The position numbers and the translations under genes are program-made. From contig NZ_CP016477.1 in NCBI RefSeq assembly GCF_001693275.1, forward strand, positions 496,001 through 560,000: a stretch of 64,000 nucleotides of DNA, in the 5' to 3' direction. Positions 1 through 8,467 of this stretch are shown in pieces. The notes beneath the pieces are model-generated. The model had not been told where the DNA came from. It was given only the letters and a program-made list of their open reading frames with translations, and ran no database searches. Each line of letters starts with the position of its first letter. The first letter of the stretch is position 1. The DNA comes from Picosynechococcus sp. PCC 7117 (lineage in GTDB: Bacteria; Cyanobacteriota; Cyanobacteriia; Cyanobacteriales; MRBY01).

Positions 1-291
1 CGTTTCATCTTCTAGCAGATCAATGTCTTGGCTCTGTAACCATTGTTTGATGCTGGGGGTGAGGGTAAAGGTGGCTTCAATAAATGCCCGTTCTCCCGTG
101 GCATCTCCTTGATCATTTTTCGCCCGAATTAACCGCGCCGTCGCTTTTCCGCCAAGGGCAAGATCGAGGGCATCCAGAATAATTGACTTTCCGGCCCCCG
201 TTTCCCCGGTCAAAACCATCAACCCAGCCTGTAAATCGAGCTCTAGATGATCGATCAACGCAAAATTTTCAATGCGGAGGCAACACAGCAT
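1..291 (-). CDS. recN: DNA repair ATPase RecN, N-terminal part (runs off the window)
   Basis: Reading leftward from an ATG at 291, the frame stays open to the window edge (97 codons). It gives the typical RecN start: a short strand-rich segment, then the Walker A P-loop GETGAGKS at residues 29-36, followed by IILDALDLALGGKA. RecN is an SMC-like ABC ATPase that acts early in recombinational repair of double-strand breaks; the family is normally about 550-580 residues, so only the N-terminal sixth is present. The coiled-coil arms, signature motif and Walker B lie outside the window. The P-loop with its LGGKA follow-on separates it from RecF and SbcC. Identity is confident, completeness unknown. 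Confidence 0.9.
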   Translation of the reverse strand, partial: MLCCLRIENFALIDHLELDLQAGLMVLTGETGAGKSIILDALDLALGGKATARLIRAKNDQGDATGERAFIEATFTLTPSIKQWLQSQDIDLLEDET

Positions 292-410
292 AAATGGTTG
301 GGGAAAAGAAAAGTCGTTCGCTGTCTATTATGCCGGAGTTTTGGGGCGGCAGTGGCAGATTCTGGCCCTGGCAATTTTCACTAAAATGGCAGTAGCGCTC
401 CACAGTTTTT

Positions 411-1307
411 ATGCATCTTGACCAACTCAATCAACAATACGGCCTGCCTGAACTTTCCTTTGGCGATCGCCAACGGGGTTTTCCAGTGATCAAAATTAAG
501 AATCGGTTTGCCACGGCAGAAATCTCTCTCTATGGCGGACAGGTGCTCTCTTTCCAACCAAGCAACACCCAGGCTGATCTTTTATTTTTGAGCGATCGCA
601 GTCATTACCGACCAGGAAAAGCGATCCGGGGTGGCATTCCCATCTGTTGGCCCTGGTTTGGGGCAGACCCGGACGGATTAGGGCGAGCAAACCATGGTTT
701 TGCCCGCGATCGCCTCTGGACTGTCCGGCACACCGAAACCCTCGCCAATGGCGCAACCCGCGTTATTTTAAGCTTGCAAGATGATGAAGAGACCCACAAA
801 ATTTGGGATTATGCTTTTGAACTGGCGATCGCCGTCACCGTGGGCGAAACCTTAGATCTCGAACTCACGAGTCATAACCGCGATCAAAGGCCGATGACCA
901 TTACCCAAGCTCTCCACACCTACTTCACCATCGGCGACATTCAACGGGTTAAAGTGCTGGGCCTCGCAGGTTTGGACTACATCGATAAGGCGGATCAAGA
1001 AAAACTCAAACAACAAATTGGCGAAGTCACTATTCAGGGGGAAGTAGACCGCATTTATCAAAATACCGCCCCGAAGCTGTTCATTGATGATCTTAGTCTT
1101 GAGCGCAAAATTGAGGTTTGTAACCGAAACAGTACCACGACCATCGTCTGGAATCCTGGCATGGAGAAAACTGCAACCATGGGTGATCTTTCTCCGGACG
1201 CCTATCAACGATTTCTCTGTGTTGAAACGGCCAATGCTGCCGCCGAGACTATCACCCTCGCTCCCGGCGAACGCTATACCCTCGGTATTACTTACCGATT
1301 GTTGTGA
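411..1307 (+). CDS. D-hexose-6-phosphate mutarotase (aldose 1-epimerase family)
   Basis: A 298-residue galactose-mutarotase-fold protein of the YeaD/glucose-6-phosphate 1-epimerase group. These cytosolic enzymes interconvert the alpha and beta anomers of hexose 6-phosphates. Visible signs are the RGGIPICWPWFG block (residues 73-84), NHGFAR with His95, the candidate general acid His169 in QALHTYF, and the candidate general base Glu272 in LCVETAN. Length matches the family. The ATG at 411 is the first in frame and gives a full N-terminus. The gene is divergent from recN and convergent with the PP2C gene, so it is probably monocistronic. The exact sugar phosphate cannot be read from sequence. 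Confidence 0.85.
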   Translation: MHLDQLNQQYGLPELSFGDRQRGFPVIKIKNRFATAEISLYGGQVLSFQPSNTQADLLFLSDRSHYRPGKAIRGGIPICWPWFGADPDGLGRANHGFARDRLWTVRHTETLANGATRVILSLQDDEETHKIWDYAFELAIAVTVGETLDLELTSHNRDQRPMTITQALHTYFTIGDIQRVKVLGLAGLDYIDKADQEKLKQQIGEVTIQGEVDRIYQNTAPKLFIDDLSLERKIEVCNRNSTTTIVWNPGMEKTATMGDLSPDAYQRFLCVETANAAAETITLAPGERYTLGITYRLL

Positions 1308-1331
1308 GTTATGGATTATGAAAAATTTGGG

Positions 1332-2066
1332 CTAGTCGGCTTCAACCTGCACCAATACTACGGTGACGTTATCGGAACCACCGTTATCTTTAGCCGTTTC
1401 AATTAAAGCCGCCGCTGCCTGGTCGAGGTCATCATTAGCGCTCAGAATAAATTGGATTTCTGAATCGTCCACTTCTTCGGTCAGTCCATCGCTGCATAAC
1501 AACAGGCGATTGCCACTGTGAATCTCTAGGGTAGCCAGGTCAATCAAGCTTAAATCTTTACGACCCAGACATTGCGAAAGGACATGACGCCAGGGATGCA
1601 CCTTCGCCTGTTCTGCCGTAATATCTCCCGACTGCACCGCCTGGGAGACCCAGGTATGATCGCCAGTTACTTGAATGAGGGTGTCTCCCCGGAAACTATA
1701 GAGGCGAGAATCCCCCACGTGGGCGCGCCAAACATGATCGCCCCGAAATAGCACCATCACCGCTGTCGTACCCATGTCTTGACGGGCTGGGTTGTCGAGT
1801 TGATCCGCGAGGATTGCCTCATTGGCTTTGATAAGGGCCGTTTCTAAAAGATCTTCTGAGCTTTCTGGGCTTTCCCAATTAGCCTCTAAATATTGCTGGA
1901 TGGTTTCTACGGCAATCCGACTAGCTTCTTCTCCCCCTGCGTGTCCTCCCATGCCATCGGCAACGATGAAAAATCGCCCGTCGGGATCACAATAGTAGGA
2001 GTCTTGGTTAGCGGAGCGCACCAACCCGGGATCAGTTTGCCCCGTAAAGCGACATTTCATAAGCAT
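1332..2066 (-). CDS. PP2C-type serine/threonine protein phosphatase
   Basis: A 244-residue soluble PPM/PP2C phosphatase of the bacterial Stp/PphA size class, dephosphorylating Ser/Thr-phosphorylated proteins with two or three metal ions. Metal-binding motifs are in the expected order: GLVRSANQDS (Asp22), DGMGGHAGGEEAS (37-49), GDSRLY, SDGLTEEV and the closing DNVTVVLV. Translation may begin at residue 1 or at Met3; both leave the catalytic core whole. In Synechocystis the homologue PphA acts on phosphorylated PII, but cyanobacteria have several PP2C paralogues and the substrate here is unassigned. The UbiB-like kinase gene lies directly upstream on the same strand, about 60 bases away. Confidence 0.88.
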   Translation of the reverse strand: MLMKCRFTGQTDPGLVRSANQDSYYCDPDGRFFIVADGMGGHAGGEEASRIAVETIQQYLEANWESPESSEDLLETALIKANEAILADQLDNPARQDMGTTAVMVLFRGDHVWRAHVGDSRLYSFRGDTLIQVTGDHTWVSQAVQSGDITAEQAKVHPWRHVLSQCLGRKDLSLIDLATLEIHSGNRLLLCSDGLTEEVDDSEIQFILSANDDLDQAAAALIETAKDNGGSDNVTVVLVQVEAD

Positions 2067-2124
2067 GGTTTCGGGAAAATAGCTGGAAAAGTAGCGTACT
2101 AGATTAGAACTTATCTAAATTTAG

Positions 2125-3867
2125 CTAAAATTTGCGGTCGTAGCGATCTAGTTTTTTAAGGAGACGCCATAATGCCCAACCAGGCACCAAGGCGATCGCC
2201 CCCACCACCGCCGTCGGAATGAATGAGCCATTCACAAATAACAGGGTAGCAGACAAAATCAGCGCACAAAAAATCAACGTATAATTTGTCGCCAGTTGCA
2301 TTCCCCCCAATTTGCGGAGCAGTCGGTCAGACTCCTGGGCCCGCACCCGGATACGAATATCACCCCGGTCTAGCTTGTCGATGGTGTCTTCAATGCGCCG
2401 TGGCAAACCAAAGGTGGACGTGCTCAGTTGTGCCGCCTGGCGTCCTAACTGGTCAATAATGTTGCTGCCGCTGGGTAAATTTTCACTCATAACCTGGAGG
2501 GCGAAGGGTTGAGCCACCGCCATAAAATTGAACTCTGGATCAAGACCTTTGCCGACCCCTTCTAAAGTAGAAAAAGCCCGCATCACAAAGGTAAAGGTTG
2601 CTGGAAACCGAAAGGGCTGGTCGTAGGCAATTTCGTAAAGGTCATCACTAATCGCCGTAATCGATTGGGCCTCAAAGGGCTTATCCATAAAATTATCCAA
2701 CATAAATTGGATCGAACGGCGCACTGGTGCCAAGTCTCCGGTTGCTTCCAAGGCCCCTAGGGTAACGAGGGAGTTCATCACCCGGTCGGCATCCTTTTCT
2801 GTAATTCCCAGCATGGTTTCCATAAGGCCAGCTTTGACATTGGCCTTGATTTCTCCCATCATCCCAAAATCATAGAAAATGAGTGCCCCATCGGGACTCA
2901 CCGCCAGATTACCGGGGTGGGGGTCAGCATGGAAAAAACCATCATTTAGTAATTGTTGTAAATAGGCCCGGGCGCTGAGTTTCGCCAATTGTTTGCGTTC
3001 TAGGCCGGCCGCTTCCAGGGCTTCGTAATGGCTAATTTTAATGCCTGGTACATACTCCAAGGTCAGCACTCGCGGTGAGGCATAACGCCAGTAGACCTTT
3101 GGTACTTTTACCCAGTCAATCCCCCGGAAGTTACGCCGGAAGGTATCGGCACTGCGTCCTTCCTGGAGGTAATCTACTTCCTGCCAGAGGATACGGCAGC
3201 ATTCAGCGTAGATTCCAAGCCAGTCACGGTTTTTGCCCCAACGGGGATGATTTTGGAAATACCAGGCAATTTTTTTGAGGATCGCCAGATCAATGGTGAA
3301 AAGCTGTTTCAGGCCCGGTCGTTGGACTTTAACCACTACTTCTTCGCCGCTGTGGAGTTGGGCTTTGTGGACTTGACCGAGACTCGCCGCCGCGAGGGGC
3401 ACGGGGTCGAAACTGCGAAACAGGACATTAATCGGTTTGCCGAGGTCTGCTTCGATTATTTGCTTCGTTTGTTCGTAGGAAAAGGCTGGGACGCGGTCTT
3501 GGAGCTTAGACAGTTCCTGGACGTATGCTTCGGGAAATAGGTCAGCGCGGGTTGAAAAGAGTTGACCGACTTTAATAAAAGTAGGCCCCAATTCGAGGAA
3601 ACTATCTTTGATCCACTGGGCTTGGATTTTTTGCCGGGCTGCGAGTTTCTCTTCGGTAAAACCACCCGCATAAGTCCATTTCTTGCCGTTGCGGATTAGT
3701 TTAAAAATCAGGGTGAGCACAAATACCCAAATGTCGAACCGTCGCCGATTTTTGGAATAGTTTCCACGGTTCCAGCGATAGGTAGATTTAGCCCGCTCTA
3801 GGCGCGGTGCTGGGGTGGCGTTGGGATTAGAGACCCTGGAATTGGCTTGGGAAGACAGAGCAGACAC
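2125..3867 (-). CDS. ABC1/UbiB family atypical kinase-like protein
   Basis: A 580-residue UbiB/ABC1/AarF-family protein, an atypical protein-kinase-like fold linked to quinone (in cyanobacteria plastoquinone and tocopherol) metabolism and membrane lipid homeostasis. Seen: the KxGQ segment FIKVGQLFSTR near residue 95, the Ala-rich nucleotide loop AAASLGQVHKA near 160, the invariant Lys in VVVKVQRPG, the catalytic HADPHPGNL near 310 and the metal-binding FYDFGMMGE. A hydrophobic C-terminal stretch after about residue 530 (TNYTLIFCALILSATLLF) is probably a membrane anchor. Cyanobacteria carry several paralogues, so no gene symbol is given. It may share a transcript with the downstream PP2C gene. 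Confidence 0.88.
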   Translation of the reverse strand: MSALSSQANSRVSNPNATPAPRLERAKSTYRWNRGNYSKNRRRFDIWVFVLTLIFKLIRNGKKWTYAGGFTEEKLAARQKIQAQWIKDSFLELGPTFIKVGQLFSTRADLFPEAYVQELSKLQDRVPAFSYEQTKQIIEADLGKPINVLFRSFDPVPLAAASLGQVHKAQLHSGEEVVVKVQRPGLKQLFTIDLAILKKIAWYFQNHPRWGKNRDWLGIYAECCRILWQEVDYLQEGRSADTFRRNFRGIDWVKVPKVYWRYASPRVLTLEYVPGIKISHYEALEAAGLERKQLAKLSARAYLQQLLNDGFFHADPHPGNLAVSPDGALIFYDFGMMGEIKANVKAGLMETMLGITEKDADRVMNSLVTLGALEATGDLAPVRRSIQFMLDNFMDKPFEAQSITAISDDLYEIAYDQPFRFPATFTFVMRAFSTLEGVGKGLDPEFNFMAVAQPFALQVMSENLPSGSNIIDQLGRQAAQLSTSTFGLPRRIEDTIDKLDRGDIRIRVRAQESDRLLRKLGGMQLATNYTLIFCALILSATLLFVNGSFIPTAVVGAIALVPGWALWRLLKKLDRYDRKF

Positions 3868-3946
3868 AAAGAATTTGCCTATCGAAATGGGTTTACGGAA
3901 AAGAAAAGTATGGTGTGGCTAGGGCGATCGCCTTGGGAGAAAAAGC

Positions 3947-4288
3947 TTAATTTTGGGTATCGCGATATTGCTTGAGTTCCGCTTTGAGGCTCGCAATTTC
4001 TGCCCGGAGATTGTCGATCATCTCCTGGAGGTCAGCGGGGCGATCATCGCCGTCAATGTCGATGGTGATCGGGCGGCTAGAATTACCTTGATTGGCCGCT
4101 TCCCGTTCGGCGCGGGCCTGGACTTCTTGGGCAAATTCCTGAAACCATTGATTGCGTTCTGCATCGAATTTACCAAGATCACTAAGCAGATCCGTCAAAC
4201 TGTCTTCTACCCTCTCTTTGAGGACTTCTGCAAAGGCGCGGCCATAGGCCAGGGCTTGGAGGACGGGGTTGTTCATGGGACGCAACAT
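3947..4288 (-). CDS. Conserved cyanobacterial coiled-coil protein, function unknown
   Basis: A 113-residue soluble protein. The N-terminal half is helical and charged (RAFAEVLKERVEDSLTDLL); a central linker of Asn/Ser/Asp residues (about 68-83) leads to a C-terminal coiled coil with regular Leu/Ile spacing (LQEMIDNLRAEIASLKAEL). No catalytic motif, signal peptide or membrane segment is visible. It looks like the small coiled-coil proteins conserved across cyanobacteria and plastids, but I cannot name the family. Either Met1 or Met5 could be the start. The gene stands between the UbiB-like gene (same strand, 80 bases away) and the divergent leuD. Reality is supported by clean codon use and length. 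Confidence 0.65.
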   Translation of the reverse strand: MLRPMNNPVLQALAYGRAFAEVLKERVEDSLTDLLSDLGKFDAERNQWFQEFAQEVQARAEREAANQGNSSRPITIDIDGDDRPADLQEMIDNLRAEIASLKAELKQYRDTQN

Positions 4289-4438
4289 TTCTTAATGGCT
4301 TTCGTAACAGATTATATCTATTAAACGAGGTTTCGTCTTTTGGCGATCGCCCCTGGGGTTTCCTTTTCACTGCGGCAATTGCCCCAGGAAAGTATGCTAA
4401 ATTAGCAATCTCCCACTGGTCACCGATTCAAACGAGAT

Positions 4439-5032
4439 ATGAGCAGCGAAATCAAGCAAGTTTCTGGCACAGGGATCCCGCTCCGGGGCAACGACATCGA
4501 CACAGACCGCATCATTCCCGCACGGTTTCTGAAGTGTGTCACCTTTGATGGCCTTGGGGAACAAGCTTTTGCGGATGATCGCCAGCAACTAGACGGCGAG
4601 CATCCCTTTGATTTACCCCAGTATCAGAATGCGAATATCCTCGTGGTCAACGGTAATTTCGGCTGCGGTTCTTCACGGGAACACGCCCCCCAAGCCCTTT
4701 TGAAATGGGGTATTGAAGCCATTGTGGGTGAAAGTTTTGCGGAAATTTTCTTTGGGAACTGCCTCGCCAACGGCGTCCCCTGTGTAACGGCGGATCGGGC
4801 TACGGTCGAAGCATTACAAAGCCAGTTAGAAGCCAATCCCCAGGCGGCCACCAGCGTCGATCTAGAAAATTTGACAGTTTCCTGCGGTGACTGGTCGGGT
4901 CAAATCCAGCTAGGAGAAGGGGCTAGACAAGCATTACTCGCTGGCACTTGGGATAGTTGTGGTCAATTGGTGGCGAACCAGGCGGAGATTGCCACAACGG
5001 CGACAAAATTGCCTTACCTGGCCTGGGCCTAA
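4439..5032 (+). CDS. leuD: 3-isopropylmalate dehydratase small subunit LeuD
   Basis: A 197-residue aconitase-swivel-domain subunit that, with LeuC, isomerises 2-isopropylmalate to 3-isopropylmalate in leucine biosynthesis. Diagnostic segments are [16 protein letters not shown] (residues 18-33) and the substrate-binding loop [17 protein letters not shown], ending in [17 protein letters not shown]. Length is normal for bacterial LeuD. The ATG at 4439 is the first in frame and sits just before the conserved region. leuC is not in the window, so the two subunits are encoded apart, as is common in cyanobacteria. queD begins six bases after the stop, suggesting a leuD-queD-ribulose kinase transcript of unrelated functions. 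Confidence 0.96.
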   Translation: MSSEIKQVSGTGIPLRGNDIDTDRIIPARFLKCVTFDGLGEQAFADDRQQLDGEHPFDLPQYQNANILVVNGNFGCGSSREHAPQALLKWGIEAIVGESFAEIFFGNCLANGVPCVTADRATVEALQSQLEANPQAATSVDLENLTVSCGDWSGQIQLGEGARQALLAGTWDSCGQLVANQAEIATTATKLPYLAWA

Positions 5033-5038
5033 ACCATC

Positions 5039-5416
5039 ATGGCCCAGTGGGAACTCTATAAAGAATTTCGCTTTGAGGCAGCCCACCAACTGCCCCACCA
5101 CGATGGCAAATGTGCCCGTCTCCACGGCCATAGTTGGGTGATGCGAGTGTATCTGCGGGGCGATCGCCTCCAGGAAACGGGGCCAAAACAGGGGATGCTT
5201 TTCGATTTTGGCGAGATTAAAAAATACGTCCAGCCGCTACTAGATCAGTACCTAGATCACTACCATTTGAATGATTCCTTGGGGATGGAAAGTCCCACCA
5301 GCGAGGCGATCGCCCAATGGATTTACCAAGAGCTGAAAAAAGTGGATTTACCGGGTTTAGCGGCGGTAGAAATTAAAGAAACTTGCACCGCTGGCTGTAT
5401 CTATACCGAAGACTGA
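5039..5416 (+). CDS. queD: 6-carboxy-5,6,7,8-tetrahydropterin synthase QueD
   Basis: A 125-residue member of the 6-pyruvoyl-tetrahydropterin synthase fold. QueD converts dihydroneopterin triphosphate to 6-carboxytetrahydropterin in queuosine/deazapurine synthesis. Zinc ligands appear as His16 in FEAAHQL and His29/His31 in the CARLHGH motif, whose Cys25 is the catalytic cysteine with the C-x3-HGH spacing of QueD. The end carries the conserved Glu in VEIKETCTAGCIY. Length is typical. A true pterin synthase for biopterin production is possible but the cysteine spacing favours QueD. The stop TGA shares its last base with the ATG of the next gene, so the two are translationally coupled. Confidence 0.9.
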   Translation: MAQWELYKEFRFEAAHQLPHHDGKCARLHGHSWVMRVYLRGDRLQETGPKQGMLFDFGEIKKYVQPLLDQYLDHYHLNDSLGMESPTSEAIAQWIYQELKKVDLPGLAAVEIKETCTAGCIYTED

Positions 5417-6669
5417 TGACCGCGCCATTTTACCTTGGCCTTGATTTCGGGACTTCTGGGGCGCGGGCGATCGCCATTACAGGTGAGGGTGAAATTTCCC
5501 AGACAGTTAGTGTAAATCCCCTTGAACAAACGCCCCAGGGTTGGTGTGAGGCACTCTGGCATTTACTCGCCGCCCTCAATCTAGAGATTCGGCAAAATCT
5601 CCAGGCGATCGCCCTCAATGGCACCTCTGGCACAGTTCTACTCTGTGATGGCTCCGGAGAAGCGATTACAGAAGCCCTGCTTTACAACGATGACCGGGGC
5701 CAGACTGTTTTACCAATGCTCCGCACCTTGGCACCGCCCCAACATCTCGTGCAATCGGCCACGGCCAGCCTCGCTAAATTACTCTGGTTTGAATCCCAGA
5801 GGTTAACCCAGGGGGCCAACTATTTTTGCCATCAGGCGGATTGGTTAAGTGGCTTACTCCACGGCAACTTTGGCCTGAGCGACTACCACAACGCCCTAAA
5901 ACTCGGCTACGACGTCGAAAATCTCGGTTATCCTCCCTGGTTACAACAGCATCCTCTGTTTCATTTACTGCCCCAAGTGCAAACCCCCGGTGCTGGGAAA
6001 CAGAAGATTTTAGTGACCGTTGCTCGGCGGTTTGGGATCAATCCCCACTGTCAAATTTGCGCCGGAACCACCGATAGTATTGCGGCCTTTATCGCCAGTG
6101 GCGCCCAGGAAATTGGGGAAGCAGTGACCTCCCTCGGCTCCACGTTGGTGCTGAAATTGTTAGGCGATCGCCCGATTCAAGACCTGGCCGCCGGGGTCTA
6201 CAGTCATCGGTTTGGTCATCTGTGGCTCGTGGGTGGCGCTTCAAATACAGGCGGTGCGGTGCTCAAACATTATTTTGATGACACACAACTACAACAACTC
6301 AGTGCCACTATTAATCCCCACCAGGACAGCGGCTTAAATTATTATCCGTTGCTACGGCCTGGCGATCGCTTTCCGATTAATGACCCAACTTTGCCACCAA
6401 AATTAACCCCACGGCCCCAAGATCCCCGCCAGTTTTTGCAAGGCCTCTTAGAAGGCATTGCCCGCATTGAAGCCCAGGGTTACCAAAAGTTACAGGCCCT
6501 AGGAGCGCCCCCCGTTAGCACTGTCTTTACCGCTGGCGGTGGGGCAAAAAATCCAGTCTGGACACAAATTCGTGCCCGTTACCTTCGTTGTTCAGTGCTT
6601 ATTTCACCCCAACCAGAAGCCGCCTATGGGAGCGCTCTCCTCGCCCAACGGGGACTGCCCAGAGCCTAA
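5416..6669 (+). CDS. FGGY-family sugar kinase, D-ribulose kinase (SePSK type)
   Basis: A 417-residue FGGY carbohydrate kinase. The start is taken at the ATG overlapping the queD stop (TGATG), because it puts the phosphate-1 motif LGLDFGTSGARAIAI at the very N-terminus; an upstream in-frame Met would run back into queD. Other hallmarks: NGTSGTVLLCD, QADWLSGLLHG, ICAGTTDSIAAF, GEAVTSLGSTLVLKLLG and LVGGASNTGG. From memory these match the Synechococcus elongatus enzyme SePSK, shown to phosphorylate D-ribulose, and its plant homologue. Ordinary FGGY kinases are about 500 residues; the shorter form is characteristic of this group. The stop overlaps the convergent Ser/Thr kinase gene by three bases. 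Confidence 0.88.
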   Translation: MTAPFYLGLDFGTSGARAIAITGEGEISQTVSVNPLEQTPQGWCEALWHLLAALNLEIRQNLQAIALNGTSGTVLLCDGSGEAITEALLYNDDRGQTVLPMLRTLAPPQHLVQSATASLAKLLWFESQRLTQGANYFCHQADWLSGLLHGNFGLSDYHNALKLGYDVENLGYPPWLQQHPLFHLLPQVQTPGAGKQKILVTVARRFGINPHCQICAGTTDSIAAFIASGAQEIGEAVTSLGSTLVLKLLGDRPIQDLAAGVYSHRFGHLWLVGGASNTGGAVLKHYFDDTQLQQLSATINPHQDSGLNYYPLLRPGDRFPINDPTLPPKLTPRPQDPRQFLQGLLEGIARIEAQGYQKLQALGAPPVSTVFTAGGGAKNPVWTQIRARYLRCSVLISPQPEAAYGSALLAQRGLPRA

Positions 6670-8336
6670 TCGTGGAAGCCGGGATTCCAAATGCCGAGAT
6701 AAAGGCGATCGCTATCGTTGCGTTTAATTTGACCCCGGTGGTTAGCCGTGGTGAAGGATTGGGAACTGCTATTGCGGTTGTAGACACTAGCCACCGCTTG
6801 GTTCACTTCCGGGGGCACGCCTTCGGGCAAGAGGCCACCCAGGGTTTGTTGGATCACGCTGAGGTCAGTCCCCACGGGAAAAGTGATTTCCGTCTGGGCT
6901 AAGGTGCCCGTTGTGTTGTCAACGATGTAGCCGAGGCTGACATTCGCCGGGCCATAGTTGCGATACAAAATCGCCGTACTATCACCCCAAAAGCCAGGCC
7001 GTTGATCGGTGGGGGGCACAGCAATAATTTGGGGAATGGCGGCGCCGGGAGTCCCCACGGGAATTAACGGAATTTCTCCGGGACTGGGAGTAGGTTCTGG
7101 GGTCGGTTCTGGCTCCGGCTCCGGCTCTGGAATGGGTTCGGGTTCTGGCTCTGGTTCTGGAATGGGTTCGGGTTCCGGTTCCGGCTCTGGGGTCGGTTCG
7201 GGTAGGGGAGTCTCAAGAACAGGCGAATTGCTCTCTGTGTTCAAGGCTGGATCTTCAGGGAAAGTTTGAGGTTCAGGCGATCGCCCGACGAGGGCAAAGG
7301 TCAACCAAATTCCCGCACTAATGCCAATACCGCTAAACAAAACCGTGAGAATCGCCAAACGCCAACAGCCACCATTTTCTGTTTCCTGGGGTTGGGCGGC
7401 GGTGGTGCTTGTCGGTAATGTGGTACGTCTTGCCACGGGGGGCGATCCCACAACCCGCGTGGCGGTGGTTTGATTGCCATTAACTACAGGAGCCGGAGCC
7501 GCCGCAGTGCCCACTGCATTCCGGAGAGCATTTAACATCGCCTGGGCCGTGGGAAAGCGATCACGGGGATGGAATTTCACCGCCTTAGCAATGACTTGAC
7601 CCAGGGGCGTTTGCAGATAGGGAAAATCTTGCTGCCAAATCAATTCCCCCGTTTGGGGATCATTGGGAAACTGTTGGGGAGATTGGCCAGTGAGGAGAAA
7701 AATCGCCGTAAACCCAAGGCCATACAAATCACTGGAATAGACGGGACGCCCGGTGCCCTGTTCGGGGGCCATGTAGCCGGGGGTGCCGATCGCCACAGAG
7801 ACGGGCTGGCTCAAGTCCAGGTGAATGGCGGTGGTCAGGGCTTCCTTGACGGCCCCAAAGTCAATTAAAACAGGTTTGCGATCGCTGCTGCGCAGAATAA
7901 TATTTTCTGGCTTAATATCCCGGTGAATGATGTATTGGTCATGAACCAGTTGGAGGACAGGCAACAAGTCCAGCAAAATTTGTTGTACCTGGAGTGGGCT
8001 TAGGCTGCCCTGCTGTTTAACGATGTCCTGGAGCGTCAGCCCATCGATCCATTCTTGCACCAAATAAAATCGTCCCTGCTCCTCAAAGTAGGCGTAGAGC
8101 TTGGGGATCTGGTTATGTTTTTCCCCCAGGCCTTCGAGGATGGCGGCTTCCCGTTGAAAGCGTCGCTGCATCTCCTGGACCGTTTGGGGGCTGGTGGCCT
8201 GTACCTTGAGGGATTTCAGCACACATTGCCGTTGGGAGGGCAGTTGTAGGTCTTTCACCAAAAAGGTATCCCCAAATCCACCCTGTCCGAGGGTCTTCAC
8301 GATTTGGTAACGGCCATTGATCAAGGAAGATTGCAT
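6666..8336 (-). CDS. Membrane-anchored Ser/Thr protein kinase with Pro/Glu-repeat stalk
   Basis: A 556-residue transmembrane Hanks-type kinase. The start is placed at the ATG at 8336 (MQSSLINGRYQIVK), immediately before the glycine loop GQGGFGDT (17-24); longer in-frame starts add unrelated sequence. Lys41, catalytic HRDIKPENI (about 138-146), DFGAVKEA and the GTPGYMAPEQ activation segment are intact. One transmembrane helix lies near residues 320-345 (ILTVLFSGIGISAGIWLTFAL). It is followed by a stalk of repeated PEPEPEP/IPEP units and a C-terminal domain of about 120 residues outside the membrane that I do not recognise. The architecture resembles cyanobacterial Spk kinases. Target and ligand are unknown. 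Confidence 0.9.
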   Translation of the reverse strand: MQSSLINGRYQIVKTLGQGGFGDTFLVKDLQLPSQRQCVLKSLKVQATSPQTVQEMQRRFQREAAILEGLGEKHNQIPKLYAYFEEQGRFYLVQEWIDGLTLQDIVKQQGSLSPLQVQQILLDLLPVLQLVHDQYIIHRDIKPENIILRSSDRKPVLIDFGAVKEALTTAIHLDLSQPVSVAIGTPGYMAPEQGTGRPVYSSDLYGLGFTAIFLLTGQSPQQFPNDPQTGELIWQQDFPYLQTPLGQVIAKAVKFHPRDRFPTAQAMLNALRNAVGTAAAPAPVVNGNQTTATRVVGSPPVARRTTLPTSTTAAQPQETENGGCWRLAILTVLFSGIGISAGIWLTFALVGRSPEPQTFPEDPALNTESNSPVLETPLPEPTPEPEPEPEPIPEPEPEPEPIPEPEPEPEPTPEPTPSPGEIPLIPVGTPGAAIPQIIAVPPTDQRPGFWGDSTAILYRNYGPANVSLGYIVDNTTGTLAQTEITFPVGTDLSVIQQTLGGLLPEGVPPEVNQAVASVYNRNSSSQSFTTANHRGQIKRNDSDRLYLGIWNPGFHD

Positions 8337-8467
8337 AGGGATTTGGTTACGAAAAGGCGTGAATTTTATTTTACATTCCCCGTTTCTGAGTTGGCGATCG
8401 CCGATTACCGTAGCAGCCACTACAATTGCAAGCAGTTTCTTTGCGCCCCCAAGCGGGCGTCCCTGCC

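Noticed and set aside
7080-7210. Tandem short repeats that might be taken for a CRISPR array or minisatellite
   Set aside because: They are codons for Pro-Glu repeats in the kinase stalk; no unique spacers between conserved repeats.
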